From Acetobacteraceae bacterium (GTDB lineage Bacteria > Pseudomonadota > Alphaproteobacteria > Acetobacterales > Acetobacteraceae): a DNA stretch of 9,276 nt. Position 1 is the first letter of the stretch; each line of letters opens with the position of its first letter. Under the pieces are notes generated by a model. The model was not told the DNA's origin. It did not search any database and saw nothing but the letters and a program-made list of their open reading frames with translations. Location: contig JACMOQ010000016.1 in assembly GCA_014377905.1 (NCBI GenBank), positions 1 to 9,276 on the forward strand, read 5' to 3'. Shown here piece by piece: positions 1-6,753 of this stretch. Made by a program: the position numbers and the translations under genes.

Positions 1-1368
1 CTCGAACCGATGATGGAAAAAATCGAGGGCCAGGAAAAAGGCACGATTGTGCTGGCAACCGTGAAGGGCGATGTCCATGATATCGGCAAGAACCTTGTTG
101 ACATCATTCTGACCAATAATGGCTATCGCGTGATCAATCTCGGCATCAAGGTCAAGCTAGCCGACATGGTCGCGGCGGTGCGTGAACATCGTGCCCACGC
201 GATCGGGATGTCCGGACTGCTGGTGAAATCGACCGTGGTGATGCGCGAGAATCTGGAGGAAATGTCCAGACTGAACCTCGATATCCCGGTTCTACTGGGT
301 GGCGCGGCGCTGACCCGTAACTATGTTGAGGATGACTGCGTCCGCGCCTATGGCTGCGGCCGCGTCGCCTATGCGCGTGATGCTTTTGACGGGCTGCATC
401 TGATGGACAAGGTCACCGGCAATGCGCTGGATGACTATCTGGCCGCGGTGCAGAAATCCCGCGAAGGCAAGTCGCGTAATACGGCGCGCAAACTCGGTGA
501 GGCCGATGCCGCAGCGTTCCGCCCGGTGGATGTGGCCGAAGTCCGTGCCCGGCGCCATCGGCTGACCCAGGACGTGCCGACCATGACACCGCCATTCTGG
601 GGGCCGCGGATTGTGGAAGCCGCACCGAAAGCCATCGTGCCCTTCATCAACGAACGCAGCCTGTATCAATTCCAATGGGGCTTCCGCAAACAGGGCCGCA
701 GCTTTGATGATTTCCTCGGTTGGGCCAAGCAGGAATTGCGCCCGGTGATGCGGCGAATGCTGACGATCTGCGAGGCCGACGATATTTTGCGCCCGCAAGC
801 GGCGTACGGCTATTGGAAGGCCGCCGGTCAGGGCAATGATCTGATCATCTTCGACCAGGACGGCACCACCGAACTCACGCGTTTCGCCCTACCGCGCCAG
901 CCCAAGGATGACGGCGAATGCATCGCCGATTTCTTCCGTGATGTGGATGACGAAGAACGCGACGTGATCGGGTTGCAAGTGGTGACGGTCGGGCAGAAAG
1001 CATCCGACACTGCGCGGGTCTGGTTCGAGGATAATCGCTACCAGGACTATCTCTATCTGCACGGCCTGTCGGTCGAAATGGCCGAGGCGATGGCGGAATA
1101 CACCCATAAGCGCATTCGTGCCGAACTGGGATTTGCATCCGAGGATGACCGCGACATCGACAAAATGCTGCAACAATCCTATCGCGGCAGCCGCTATTCA
1201 TTCGGCTATCCGGCGTGCCCGCGCCTGGAGGATCAGGAGCCCATCCTGAAGCTGTTGCAGGCCGAGAAGATCGGGGTTTCGCTGTCGGATGAATTCCAGT
1301 TACACCCCGAGCAATCGACGAGTGCGATTGTAGTGCTGAACCCGAAGGCGAAGTATTTTTCGGTTTGA
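1..1368 (+). CDS. metH: Cobalamin-dependent methionine synthase, C-terminal part (partial, 5' end outside window)
   Basis: This enzyme moves the methyl group of 5-methyltetrahydrofolate to homocysteine through cobalamin, giving methionine in the cytoplasm. The frame is open to the left edge, so only the last 455 codons are present. Seen near the start is the B12-binding motif GDVHDIG; its histidine (bases 76-78) is the lower axial cobalt ligand in the family. The rest of the Rossmann-type cobalamin fold follows, with GMSGLLVKS and LLGGAALTRNYV. From about base 600 comes the reactivation (AdoMet-binding) domain, with RPQAAYGYW and, at bases 1192-1221, RYSFGYPACP. That last motif is of the RYSFGYPACP type; as I recall it, E. 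coli has RPAPGYPACP. The homocysteine and folate modules must lie upstream, either in the same gene or, as in some alphaproteobacteria, in a separate one; the window cannot decide. The C-terminus (NPKAKYFSV) looks complete. Confidence 0.95.
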   Translation, partial: LEPMMEKIEGQEKGTIVLATVKGDVHDIGKNLVDIILTNNGYRVINLGIKVKLADMVAAVREHRAHAIGMSGLLVKSTVVMRENLEEMSRLNLDIPVLLGGAALTRNYVEDDCVRAYGCGRVAYARDAFDGLHLMDKVTGNALDDYLAAVQKSREGKSRNTARKLGEADAAAFRPVDVAEVRARRHRLTQDVPTMTPPFWGPRIVEAAPKAIVPFINERSLYQFQWGFRKQGRSFDDFLGWAKQELRPVMRRMLTICEADDILRPQAAYGYWKAAGQGNDLIIFDQDGTTELTRFALPRQPKDDGECIADFFRDVDDEERDVIGLQVVTVGQKASDTARVWFEDNRYQDYLYLHGLSVEMAEAMAEYTHKRIRAELGFASEDDRDIDKMLQQSYRGSRYSFGYPACPRLEDQEPILKLLQAEKIGVSLSDEFQLHPEQSTSAIVVLNPKAKYFSV

Positions 1369-1374
1369 AAGTTC

Positions 1375-1425
1375 GGGGCGGCGTGAAAGGCAGCGATCAG
1401 TGTCCCGCTGCCCCGGATCCGCCCC
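1375..1425 (+). terminator. Nested hairpin after metH, possible terminator without U-tract
   Basis: An outer 7-bp arm GGGGCGG (1375-1381) pairs with CCGCCCC (1419-1425). It encloses an inner 7-bp arm GGCAGCG (1389-1395) with CGCTGCC (1406-1412) and a 10-base loop. The structure starts 6 bases after the metH stop codon. No run of T follows, so it could end metH transcription only weakly, or it could protect the 3' end of the mRNA. The stems are seen directly; the role is inferred. Confidence 0.4.
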
Positions 1426-1431
1426 AACGGT

Positions 1432-1461
1432 TTGACAGCGCTGGCGACCGGCTCTTATGGT
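1432..1461 (+). promoter_or_regulatory. Candidate sigma-70-type promoter of the etfB-etfA-hbd operon
   Basis: A perfect -35 hexamer TTGACA lies at 1432-1437. A -10-like TATGGT at 1456-1461 follows after an 18-base spacer (TTATGG at 1455-1460 gives 17). It lies just after the hairpin that follows metH and about 100 bases ahead of etfB, in the only sizeable gap before the operon. The -35 is strong and the -10 weak, so this is a candidate only. Confidence 0.45.
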
Positions 1462-1463
1462 CT

Positions 1464-1505
1464 CCCGCAGTTTTGTGCGGGTGCGAAGACCGGTGTCCCC
1501 ACCGG
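1464..1505 (+). other. Two hairpins in the presumed etfB leader
   Basis: The first is CCCGCA (1464-1469) with TGCGGG (1476-1481), 6 bp with loop GTTTTG. The second is CCGGTG (1490-1495) with CACCGG (1500-1505), 6 bp with a 4-base loop TCCC. Both lie between the candidate promoter and the etfB start. They could stabilise the leader or mark a regulatory site. The pairing is exact in the sequence, but I do not recognise a known riboswitch and assign no function. Confidence 0.4.
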
Positions 1506-1560
1506 CATTTCGCGCCCGCATCGCTATGACACATGCAACTCCAACAACGGTAGCCATTCC

Positions 1561-2310
1561 ATGAAGATCCTAGTCCCCGTCAAGCGGGTGGTCGATTACA
1601 ACGTCAAGGTTCGGGTCAAGTCAGACGGCACCGGGGTGGAAACCGCCGGGGTGAAAATGTCGATGAATCCGTTCGACGAAATCGGCATTGAGGAAGCGGT
1701 TCGTCTCAAGGAAAAAGGCGTGGCAACCGAGATCGTGGCCGTGTCGATGGGGGTGGCCGCCTGCGCTGAAACCATCCGCACCGCACTCGCCATGGGCGCC
1801 GATCGCGGCATTCTGGTTGAAACCGATGCCGACTTGCAGCCGCTCGCGGTCGCCAAATTGATGAAGGCGCTGGTCGACAAGGAACAGCCTGGGCTGGTCA
1901 TTCTTGGCAAGCAGGCGATCGATGACGATATGTCGGCTACTGGCCAGATGCTCGCGGCCCTGCTTGGCTGGGCGCAGGGCACTTTCGCCAGCAAGGTTAC
2001 CGTCGATGGCGACAAGATGGAAGTGATCCGCGAAGTTGACGGCGGGCTTGAAACCGTCTCGCTGAACCTGCCGGCGATTATCACCACCGATTTGCGCTTG
2101 AATGAGCCGCGCTACGCATCGCTGCCCAACATCATGAAGGCGCGCAAGAAGCCGATCGATAATGTGAAACCGGAAGACCTCGGCGTGGATGTGACCCCGC
2201 GTCTGACGGTGGTGAGCGTGGCCGAGCCGCCAAAGCGGCAGGCAGGGGTAAAAGTTGGCTCGGTTGCCGAGCTGGTGGCGAAGCTGCGGACCGAAGCAAA
2301 GGTAATTTAA
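1561..2310 (+). CDS. etfB: Electron transfer flavoprotein, beta subunit
   Basis: EtfB pairs with EtfA to form the soluble FAD- and AMP-containing flavoprotein that takes electrons from acyl-CoA and related dehydrogenases and passes them to ETF-quinone oxidoreductase. The 249 residues match the usual family length. The start was chosen because MKILVPVKRVVDYNVKVR is the usual N-terminus; the frame stays open further upstream, but that stretch has no family similarity. Seen: MNPFDEIGIEEAVRLKEKG (nucleotide-binding N-terminal region) and the ETF beta signature at about residues 155-176 (VIREVDGG, then LPAIIT). No strong Shine-Dalgarno sequence is visible before this ATG. The stop is one base from the etfA start, so the subunits are probably made together. 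ETF-quinone oxidoreductase and acyl-CoA dehydrogenase are not in the window. Confidence 0.96.
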   Translation: MKILVPVKRVVDYNVKVRVKSDGTGVETAGVKMSMNPFDEIGIEEAVRLKEKGVATEIVAVSMGVAACAETIRTALAMGADRGILVETDADLQPLAVAKLMKALVDKEQPGLVILGKQAIDDDMSATGQMLAALLGWAQGTFASKVTVDGDKMEVIREVDGGLETVSLNLPAIITTDLRLNEPRYASLPNIMKARKKPIDNVKPEDLGVDVTPRLTVVSVAEPPKRQAGVKVGSVAELVAKLRTEAKVI

Positions 2311-2311
2311 G

Positions 2312-3247
2312 ATGGGCGTTCTCGTATTACTCGACCACGAAGCCGGCATCATCAAGCAGCCCTCGCGCTCGGCTATTGCGGCCGCGACGAAACTTGGTGA
2401 GGTCCATGCCCTGGTCGCCGGCCACGGCGTGCAGGCCGCCGCCGCCGCCGCCGCTAAATTGCCGGGCGTTGCCAAGGTATTGCTGGCGGATGCGCCGGAC
2501 TATGCCCACGCGATGGCAGAGCCGATGACGGCACTGCTGGTGTCACTTGCCCCCGGCTATTCGCATCTGCTCGCCGCGACCACCGCAATCGGCAAGAACA
2601 TCATGCCGCGCGTGGCAGCCTTGCTCGATTGCCAGCCGATCAGCGACATCTCGGGCGTGGTTGATGCCGATACCTTCGTGCGGCCGATTTATGCTGGCAA
2701 CGCGATGGCAACGGTGAAATCGTCGGATGCCAGGAAGGTGATCACGGTTCGCGCTGCGAGCTTTGATCCTGTTGCCGCCGAGGGTGGCAGCGCCCCGATT
2801 GAGGCAATCGCGGCAGTGGCATCGCCCGAGATTTCCCGCTTCATTTCCGCCGAGCTGTCGAAAAGCGAACGGCCGGAACTGACAGCCGCTCGGGTGGTGA
2901 TCTCCGGCGGGCGCGGCATGCAGAATGGCGATAATTTTGCCCTGCTCGACCCGATCGCCGATGCCCTTGGGGCAGCCGTCGGCGCCAGCCGCGCCGCCGT
3001 CGATGCCGGCTTTGTGCCCAATGATTATCAGGTCGGGCAGACTGGCAAGATTGTGGCGCCGGATCTCTATATCGCAGTCGGAATTTCCGGGGCGATCCAG
3101 CATCTGGCCGGCATGAAGGACAGCAAGGTTATTGTCGCGATTAACAAGGACGAGGAAGCGCCGATCTTTTCGGTGGCCGATTATGGCCTGGTGGCCGATT
3201 TGTTCGTCGCCCTGCCAGAATTTGCCGCTGAGCTGAAAAAAGCCTGA
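2312..3247 (+). CDS. etfA: Electron transfer flavoprotein, alpha subunit
   Basis: EtfA carries most of the FAD site of the heterodimeric electron transfer flavoprotein. At 311 residues it has the usual length. The N-terminal half is the ETF alpha/beta-type fold. The C-terminal half is the FAD domain, with SGGRGMQNGDNF, then GASRAAVDAGFVPNDYQVGQ, and the ETF alpha signature at about residues 252-278 (LYIAVGISGAIQHLAG, then VIVAIN). The ATG is one base after the etfB stop, with AAGG a few bases upstream inside etfB. The TGA shares its last base with the ATG of the next gene, so the three genes are likely coupled in translation. A run of seven alanines (residues 42-48), encoded mainly by GCC repeats, is a small oddity in the N-terminal domain. 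Confidence 0.96.
   Translation: MGVLVLLDHEAGIIKQPSRSAIAAATKLGEVHALVAGHGVQAAAAAAAKLPGVAKVLLADAPDYAHAMAEPMTALLVSLAPGYSHLLAATTAIGKNIMPRVAALLDCQPISDISGVVDADTFVRPIYAGNAMATVKSSDARKVITVRAASFDPVAAEGGSAPIEAIAAVASPEISRFISAELSKSERPELTAARVVISGGRGMQNGDNFALLDPIADALGAAVGASRAAVDAGFVPNDYQVGQTGKIVAPDLYIAVGISGAIQHLAGMKDSKVIVAINKDEEAPIFSVADYGLVADLFVALPEFAAELKKA
2435..2455 (+). repeat. GCC trinucleotide run inside etfA
   Basis: Six consecutive GCC codons followed by GCT encode seven alanines, residues 42-48 of EtfA. It is an in-frame microsatellite, so slippage would add or remove alanine without a frameshift. It is probably no more than GC-rich codon use in a helix. Confidence 0.6.
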
Positions 3248-4170
3248 TGAACGTCACGGCAGGTGCAGGCCAGGCAGACGAATTGCTCGGTTCGCCAGTG
3301 ATCGCCAAGGTCGGCGTCATTGGCGCCGGGCAAATGGGCAATGGCATCAGCCATGTCTGCGCATTGGCCGGCCTGCCAGTGGTGTTGCTTGACGTAAAAG
3401 CCGACGCGCTGGTTCGCGCGATGGCGACGATGGATCGCAATCTGGAACGCCAGGTCGCCCGTACCGTGATTTCGGCCGAAGACAAGGCGGCAGCCCTCGC
3501 CCGGATCACCACCAGCACCGATTATGCTGCCTTCGGTGACTGCGACATGGTGATCGAAGCGGCAACTGAGAAAGAGGACGTCAAGCGCCTCATCTACAAA
3601 GCGCTGACCCCGCATTTGCGGACATCCTGCATTGTTGCGTCGAATACGTCGTCAATCTCGATTACCCGGCTTGGCGCCAGCACCGACCGGCCCGAGAAAT
3701 TCATCGGCATGCACTTCATGAACCCGGTCCCGGTGATGAAGCTGGTCGAGGTTATTCGCGGCATTGCCACCGATGAGCCGACTTTCCATGCGGTGCAAAT
3801 GTTGGCGCGTCGTTTAAATAAGACCAGCACTGTGTCCGAGGATTTTCCCGCCTTCATTGTCAACCGCATCCTGGTGCCGATGATAAATGAGGCGGTTTAC
3901 GCATTGTATGAAGGTGTCGGCTCGGTCGTCGGGATCGATACCGCGATGAAGCTGGGCGCGAACCACCCGATGGGGCCGCTTGAACTGGGCGATTTTATTG
4001 GGCTGGATACGTGCTTGTCGATCATGCAGGTGTTGCATGAAGGTCTGGCGGACAGCAAATACCGACCCTGCCCATTGCTGGTGAAATATGTAGAGGCTGG
4101 TTGGCTCGGGCGCAAAACCGGGCGCGGGTTTTACGACTATTTGCAAACACCGCCGCGCCCTACGCGGTAG
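3247..4170 (+). CDS. 3-hydroxybutyryl-CoA (3-hydroxyacyl-CoA) dehydrogenase, NAD-dependent
   Basis: It oxidises (S)-3-hydroxyacyl-CoA to 3-ketoacyl-CoA with NAD+, or the reverse, in beta-oxidation or C4 acyl-CoA metabolism. The N-terminal Rossmann domain shows GAGQMG at residues 26-31. Catalytic residues are in place: His156 in HFMNPVP and Glu168, 12 residues later as in human HADH (His158/Glu170), with ASNTSS before them. The C-terminal domain begins near NRILVPMINEA and contains NHPMGPLELGDFIGLDT. At 307 residues it is about 20 longer than typical stand-alone enzymes because of an N-terminal extension. I kept this ATG because it overlaps the etfA stop by one base (TGATG); a GTG at codon 18 (3298) would give the usual length. 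The etfBA-dehydrogenase order fits beta-oxidation. The usual names are hbd, paaH or fadB2; the sequence does not decide between them. Confidence 0.93.
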   Translation: MNVTAGAGQADELLGSPVIAKVGVIGAGQMGNGISHVCALAGLPVVLLDVKADALVRAMATMDRNLERQVARTVISAEDKAAALARITTSTDYAAFGDCDMVIEAATEKEDVKRLIYKALTPHLRTSCIVASNTSSISITRLGASTDRPEKFIGMHFMNPVPVMKLVEVIRGIATDEPTFHAVQMLARRLNKTSTVSEDFPAFIVNRILVPMINEAVYALYEGVGSVVGIDTAMKLGANHPMGPLELGDFIGLDTCLSIMQVLHEGLADSKYRPCPLLVKYVEAGWLGRKTGRGFYDYLQTPPRPTR

Positions 4171-4178
4171 CGGCTTTT
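4152..4178 (+). terminator. Candidate intrinsic terminator of the etf-hbd operon
   Basis: GCCGC (4152-4156) can pair with GCGGC (4170-4174), directly followed by TTTT (4175-4178). An alternative shorter stem, CCGCG (4153-4157) with CGCGG (4163-4167), lies inside it. It spans the dehydrogenase stop codon and reaches the stop of the convergent gene, in a gap of only 7 bases. The U-run is short, so its strength is uncertain. Confidence 0.4.
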
Positions 4179-5527
4179 CAACCGACGCGGGCGGCCGCTT
4201 GCTGGGCGAGCATCCGGCTGCGGGATATCGCAGGCTGGACGGTTTCTTCAACTTTCTTGGTTTGGCGCTGCACGAAATCACGCAGCACCGAAATCAGGGT
4301 GATGTAAACATAATACGTTTCAAAATAGGTCAGGCTCAACAGCGCGCCGGAAACCGAGTACGCTATGAGACCTAGGCGCATCCAGGTCGCCAGATCGCTG
4401 GCCCAGGCAAGTTCGGGGCGCCCTTTTGCCATTCGGTTAATCGCCCGTATGTTGGCATACGCCGTAACCAGCAGGCCGAGGAACAACCCAAGGCCGATGA
4501 AGCCAGTGTCGCCAAAAGCCTGAAAATAGATGCTGTGCGCTTCTAGCGGGCCGCCAAGCGTTCCTGTGTCCATAAAAAAGCTGAACGAATTAAAGCGTGA
4601 CCGATAGGCGTCGTGCACCCGGGGATCAACGCTCACACCAAAGCCGCCGCCGGTCAGCGGGCGATCGAACGCGATCACAGTATTCATTTTCCAGGCCGCA
4701 ACCCGGCCCATGAATGACCCATCCTCCTCGGCTGTGTTAATCGTTCCCATCCGGGTACGCCATTCATCGGTCGTCAGCGACAAACCAGCCGCTCCGATCA
4801 GGCAAACTGCCAGCAAGACCGGAATCTTGTTTTTCGACTGCAGGATCAGCACCAGTACGACCGACGCCAAGCCTGTCATCGCGCCACGCGAGCCGGATCC
4901 GACGACGGCGGCAATATTAATACCGACTGCCAGCCGGGTTGAAATTCGAACGATTTGCTGTTTGGAGTATGCTGAAAGATACCAAAGCAAAGGTGCCAGC
5001 ATCATTAGGGCAACGGCAAAGTAGTTATTATCGCCGAAATTCGCAGGCGGCTCGATCTTGTGCCCGCCCGCCGTCGCCATGTATCGCAGTCCCTCCAACG
5101 TGCCGTGAATGCCCAGGCCAAGGCAGATTGCCAACACGATGCCATGAATTCCCAGGCGTGTGGAAATCAGCGACACCAATACGATGGCCAGGGTGAATAT
5201 CTTGCTGACGCGATCGTAAATCTCATCATTGCGTGCTTCAGCACTGATTGCGAAAAAATATGATACTGAAAGCTGGATAAAAAATAAAATTAAAAGAATA
5301 ACGTGGGTGTCAAAATATGGCTTTCTCTTGGTTTTATCAAAAAACAAGGCAATCAATGTTGCAATTGCCGCAAATTTATTAAACGAAATACCGCGCGCAA
5401 AACTATAGACATAGGCGTTGGGTGACACCAGCGCGACCCAGATCCACAGCATGACCCCGGTTGCCGCGCGTTTGAATACAGCCGGCAACATTGAAATAAA
5501 CAAGACAATAAAAGCCAAATCGCGCAT
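4178..5527 (-). CDS. Wzy/O-antigen-ligase-like membrane protein, exosortase A-associated 'O-glycosylation ligase' type
   Basis: A polytopic inner-membrane protein of 449 residues with about 10-11 hydrophobic segments. The N-terminus (MRDLAFIVLF, then LWIWVALVSPNAYVYSFA) fits the DUF5935 region found in putative O-glycosylation ligases of exosortase A systems. The Wzy_C/O-antigen ligase core follows: GSGSRGAMTGL (210-220), RMGTI (259-263), GRVAAW (274-279), DRPLTGGGF (288-296), and EAHSIYFQAFGDTGFIGL (329-346). Family members join or polymerise lipid-linked glycan at the periplasmic face; the exact substrate is unknown. A basic, alanine-rich tail of about 30 residues at the C-terminus goes beyond the usual end. 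It starts 15 bases after the small upstream gene, whose stop codon overlaps AAGAGAG, a possible ribosome site. The 5' half is much more AT-rich than its neighbours. No exosortase or PEP-CTERM gene is present here. Confidence 0.85.
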   Translation of the reverse strand: MRDLAFIVLFISMLPAVFKRAATGVMLWIWVALVSPNAYVYSFARGISFNKFAAIATLIALFFDKTKRKPYFDTHVILLILFFIQLSVSYFFAISAEARNDEIYDRVSKIFTLAIVLVSLISTRLGIHGIVLAICLGLGIHGTLEGLRYMATAGGHKIEPPANFGDNNYFAVALMMLAPLLWYLSAYSKQQIVRISTRLAVGINIAAVVGSGSRGAMTGLASVVLVLILQSKNKIPVLLAVCLIGAAGLSLTTDEWRTRMGTINTAEEDGSFMGRVAAWKMNTVIAFDRPLTGGGFGVSVDPRVHDAYRSRFNSFSFFMDTGTLGGPLEAHSIYFQAFGDTGFIGLGLFLGLLVTAYANIRAINRMAKGRPELAWASDLATWMRLGLIAYSVSGALLSLTYFETYYVYITLISVLRDFVQRQTKKVEETVQPAISRSRMLAQQAAARVG

Positions 5528-5542
5528 AGACTGATTGCTCTC

Positions 5543-5749
5543 TTAGCGCTGCAGCTGGCGCTTGGCCGCCACGTCGGTCCGCGACGGGAGCTTGCCGTTT
5601 TTCGATTTTGCACGTTTGTCTGGAAGTGTTTCGTAATACGCGAATAAGCCGCTCGTGGGCTCACCTGGCTTACGGCCTGCCATCTTTACCAGCCAATAGC
5701 AGGCCAGGACCATGATCCCGACATCCACGAAATAGAAGACCGCCTCCAT
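5543..5749 (-). CDS. Small single-span membrane protein, function unknown
   Basis: A 68-residue protein I do not recognise. Residues about 3-22 (AVFYFVDVGIMVLACYWLV) form one hydrophobic segment. A hydrophilic, Lys/Arg-rich tail of about 45 residues follows, ending KRQLQR, so the tail is probably cytoplasmic. The gene is supported by a good ribosome site, AAAGGGAG, 8 bases before the ATG, and by its tight fit: 22 bases after folE and 15 bases before the ligase-like gene, all on the same strand. It may help insert or regulate that enzyme, but this is inferred from position alone. A second ATG 4 bases upstream is in another frame. Confidence 0.65.
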   Translation of the reverse strand: MEAVFYFVDVGIMVLACYWLVKMAGRKPGEPTSGLFAYYETLPDKRAKSKNGKLPSRTDVAAKRQLQR

Positions 5750-5771
5750 TCATCGCGCTCCCTTTGCGGTC

Positions 5772-6413
5772 CTAGCCAAATTGCGGTGCCGCGCCGCGTC
5801 CCACCATCGCTAGTAGCTCCCGCCGAGTATCGGCGTTGTCACGAAACGCGCCAAGCATCCTGCTGGTGACCATTCCAACACCTGGCATGTGCACGCCGCG
5901 GGTGGTCATGCACTGATGCTGCGCCTCAATGATGACAGCCACACCCCTCGGCTGTAGCACATCGTTGATCGTGTTGGCGATCTGGGCAGTCATTTTCTCC
6001 TGGATTTGAAGACGCTTGCCATAGGCTTCAACAACACGGGCCAGTTTGCTGATCCCGACCACACGGTTTCGCGGTAGGTAAGCGACGTGGGCGACCCCGA
6101 TAATCGGCACAAGATGATGCTCGCAATAACTTTCGACCCTGATGTCACGCAGCAATACAATCTCGTCATATCCATCGGTTTCTTCAAATGTGCGCTCCAG
6201 AAGCGCTACCGGATCTACCGCGTATCCGGCGAAGAATTCCTCGTACGACCGAACGACGCGTTCGGGCGTGCCAGCCAAGCCCTCCCGCGTCGGCATATCC
6301 CCAGCCCAACGCAGCAGAACGCGCACCGCCTCTTCTGCCTCGGCGCGGGTTGGTCTTGGTTCGCTAGCGGGGGCATTGTTCGGCACGCCGTCTTGTTGGG
6401 GATGAAGGGGCAA
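5772..6413 (-). CDS. folE: GTP cyclohydrolase I (type IA)
   Basis: It converts GTP to 7,8-dihydroneopterin triphosphate, the first step to tetrahydrofolate (and a step towards queuosine-type deazapurines), in the cytoplasm. At 213 residues it is a normal length. Zinc ligands and catalytic residues are visible: SYCEHHLVP with Cys97, His99 and His100, and QHQCMTTRG with Cys168. The 71-residue distance between the cysteines equals E. coli Cys110/Cys181. GISKLARVVEAYGKRLQIQE (120-139) is the typical pterin-site region. The start codon is TTG at 6411-6413, with GAGGA 8 bases upstream. The first ATG (codon 40) lies inside the conserved domain and is too late, while GTG at codon 10 is an alternative. 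The first 20 or so residues are poorly conserved and proline-rich. It heads the apparent operon with the small membrane protein and the glycan ligase. Confidence 0.95.
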   Translation of the reverse strand: MPLHPQQDGVPNNAPASEPRPTRAEAEEAVRVLLRWAGDMPTREGLAGTPERVVRSYEEFFAGYAVDPVALLERTFEETDGYDEIVLLRDIRVESYCEHHLVPIIGVAHVAYLPRNRVVGISKLARVVEAYGKRLQIQEKMTAQIANTINDVLQPRGVAVIIEAQHQCMTTRGVHMPGVGMVTSRMLGAFRDNADTRRELLAMVGRGAAPQFG

Positions 6414-6651
6414 TGGCGGCGTCCTCAGTGTTATCGCATGGCAAAACAGTTTAAATCTGCGGCAATACAGCCAGGCGCGTGGCGAGGATAATGTCGCAAT
6501 TCATTCAGACGCAAGATGGTCCTCGGCGGGCGCCGACATTCCACCTTCCGCGGCCGACGATGCGACATTGGAGAATTGTGGAGAAAATATCGCCGGGCGC
6601 GGCGCGCGCACCTTCGTGATTTGCATATACTACGCCATAGTAGGCGTTCAC
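6414..6651. other. Intergenic region between tRNA-Leu and folE
   Basis: This spacer of 238 bases must hold the folE promoter on the - strand. I see no clean -35/-10 pair; TTGCGT followed by CATTAT with a 15-base spacer is weak. It does hold three copies of a 7-base word: AATGTCG at 6490-6496 and its complement CGACATT at 6534-6540 and 6563-6569. The first and third extend to a 9-base inverted repeat (6490-6498 with 6561-6569). A hairpin near 6584-6604 is listed as a separate entry. There is no convincing gene. Confidence 0.5.
6584..6604 (-). terminator. Candidate intrinsic terminator of tRNA-Leu
   Basis: Read on the - strand, CGCCG (6604-6600), loop CGCC, and CGGCG (6595-6591) form a 5-bp all-GC stem, followed at once by ATATTTT. 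It lies about 47 bases beyond the encoded CCA end of the tRNA, a plausible place for the primary transcript to end. The stem is short, so moderate confidence only. Confidence 0.45.
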
Positions 6652-6737
6652 TGGTGCGGTCGAGAAGACTCGAACTTCCACAGGGTTTCCCCCACAAGCA
6701 CCTCAAGCTTGCGCGTCTACCATTTCGCCACGACCGC
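6652..6737 (-). tRNA. tRNA-Leu, anticodon GAG, with encoded CCA
   Basis: The 86-base cloverleaf can be drawn fully. The acceptor arm GCGGTCG pairs perfectly with CGACCGC, followed by discriminator A and encoded CCA (6654-6652). The D stem is GCG/CGC with a loop containing GGTAGA. The anticodon stem CAAGC/GCTTG holds loop TTGAGGT, giving anticodon GAG, which reads CUC and CUU. A long class II variable arm (GGG GAAA CCC core), as expected for leucine, comes before the T arm with loop TTCGAGT. It is divergent from lipB, with only 26 bases between the tRNA 5' end and the first lipB ATG. Confidence 0.97.
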
Positions 6738-6753
6738 ATCGTGAAGGTGGCGG

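Noticed and set aside
1432..1560. In-frame extension of etfB upstream of 1561
   Set aside because: The frame is open, but the translation has no resemblance to ETF beta, and the stretch holds hairpins and a promoter-like sequence. The usual MKILVPVKR start is at 1561.
1621..2475. Long open frame on the - strand across etfB and the start of etfA
   Set aside because: It is antisense to two clearly conserved genes. The translation is rich in His, Arg and Gln with no recognisable domain, as expected for a shadow of GC-rich codons.
6621..6645. Small hairpin TACTA/TAGTA just beyond the tRNA 3' end as its terminator
   Set aside because: The stem is short and AT-rich with no U-run; the GC stem at 6584-6604 followed by ATATTTT is a better candidate.
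6652..6737. tRNA-Leu as an integration site for a mobile element
   Set aside because: There is no integrase gene, no repeated copy of the tRNA 3' end in the window, and both flanks are housekeeping genes.
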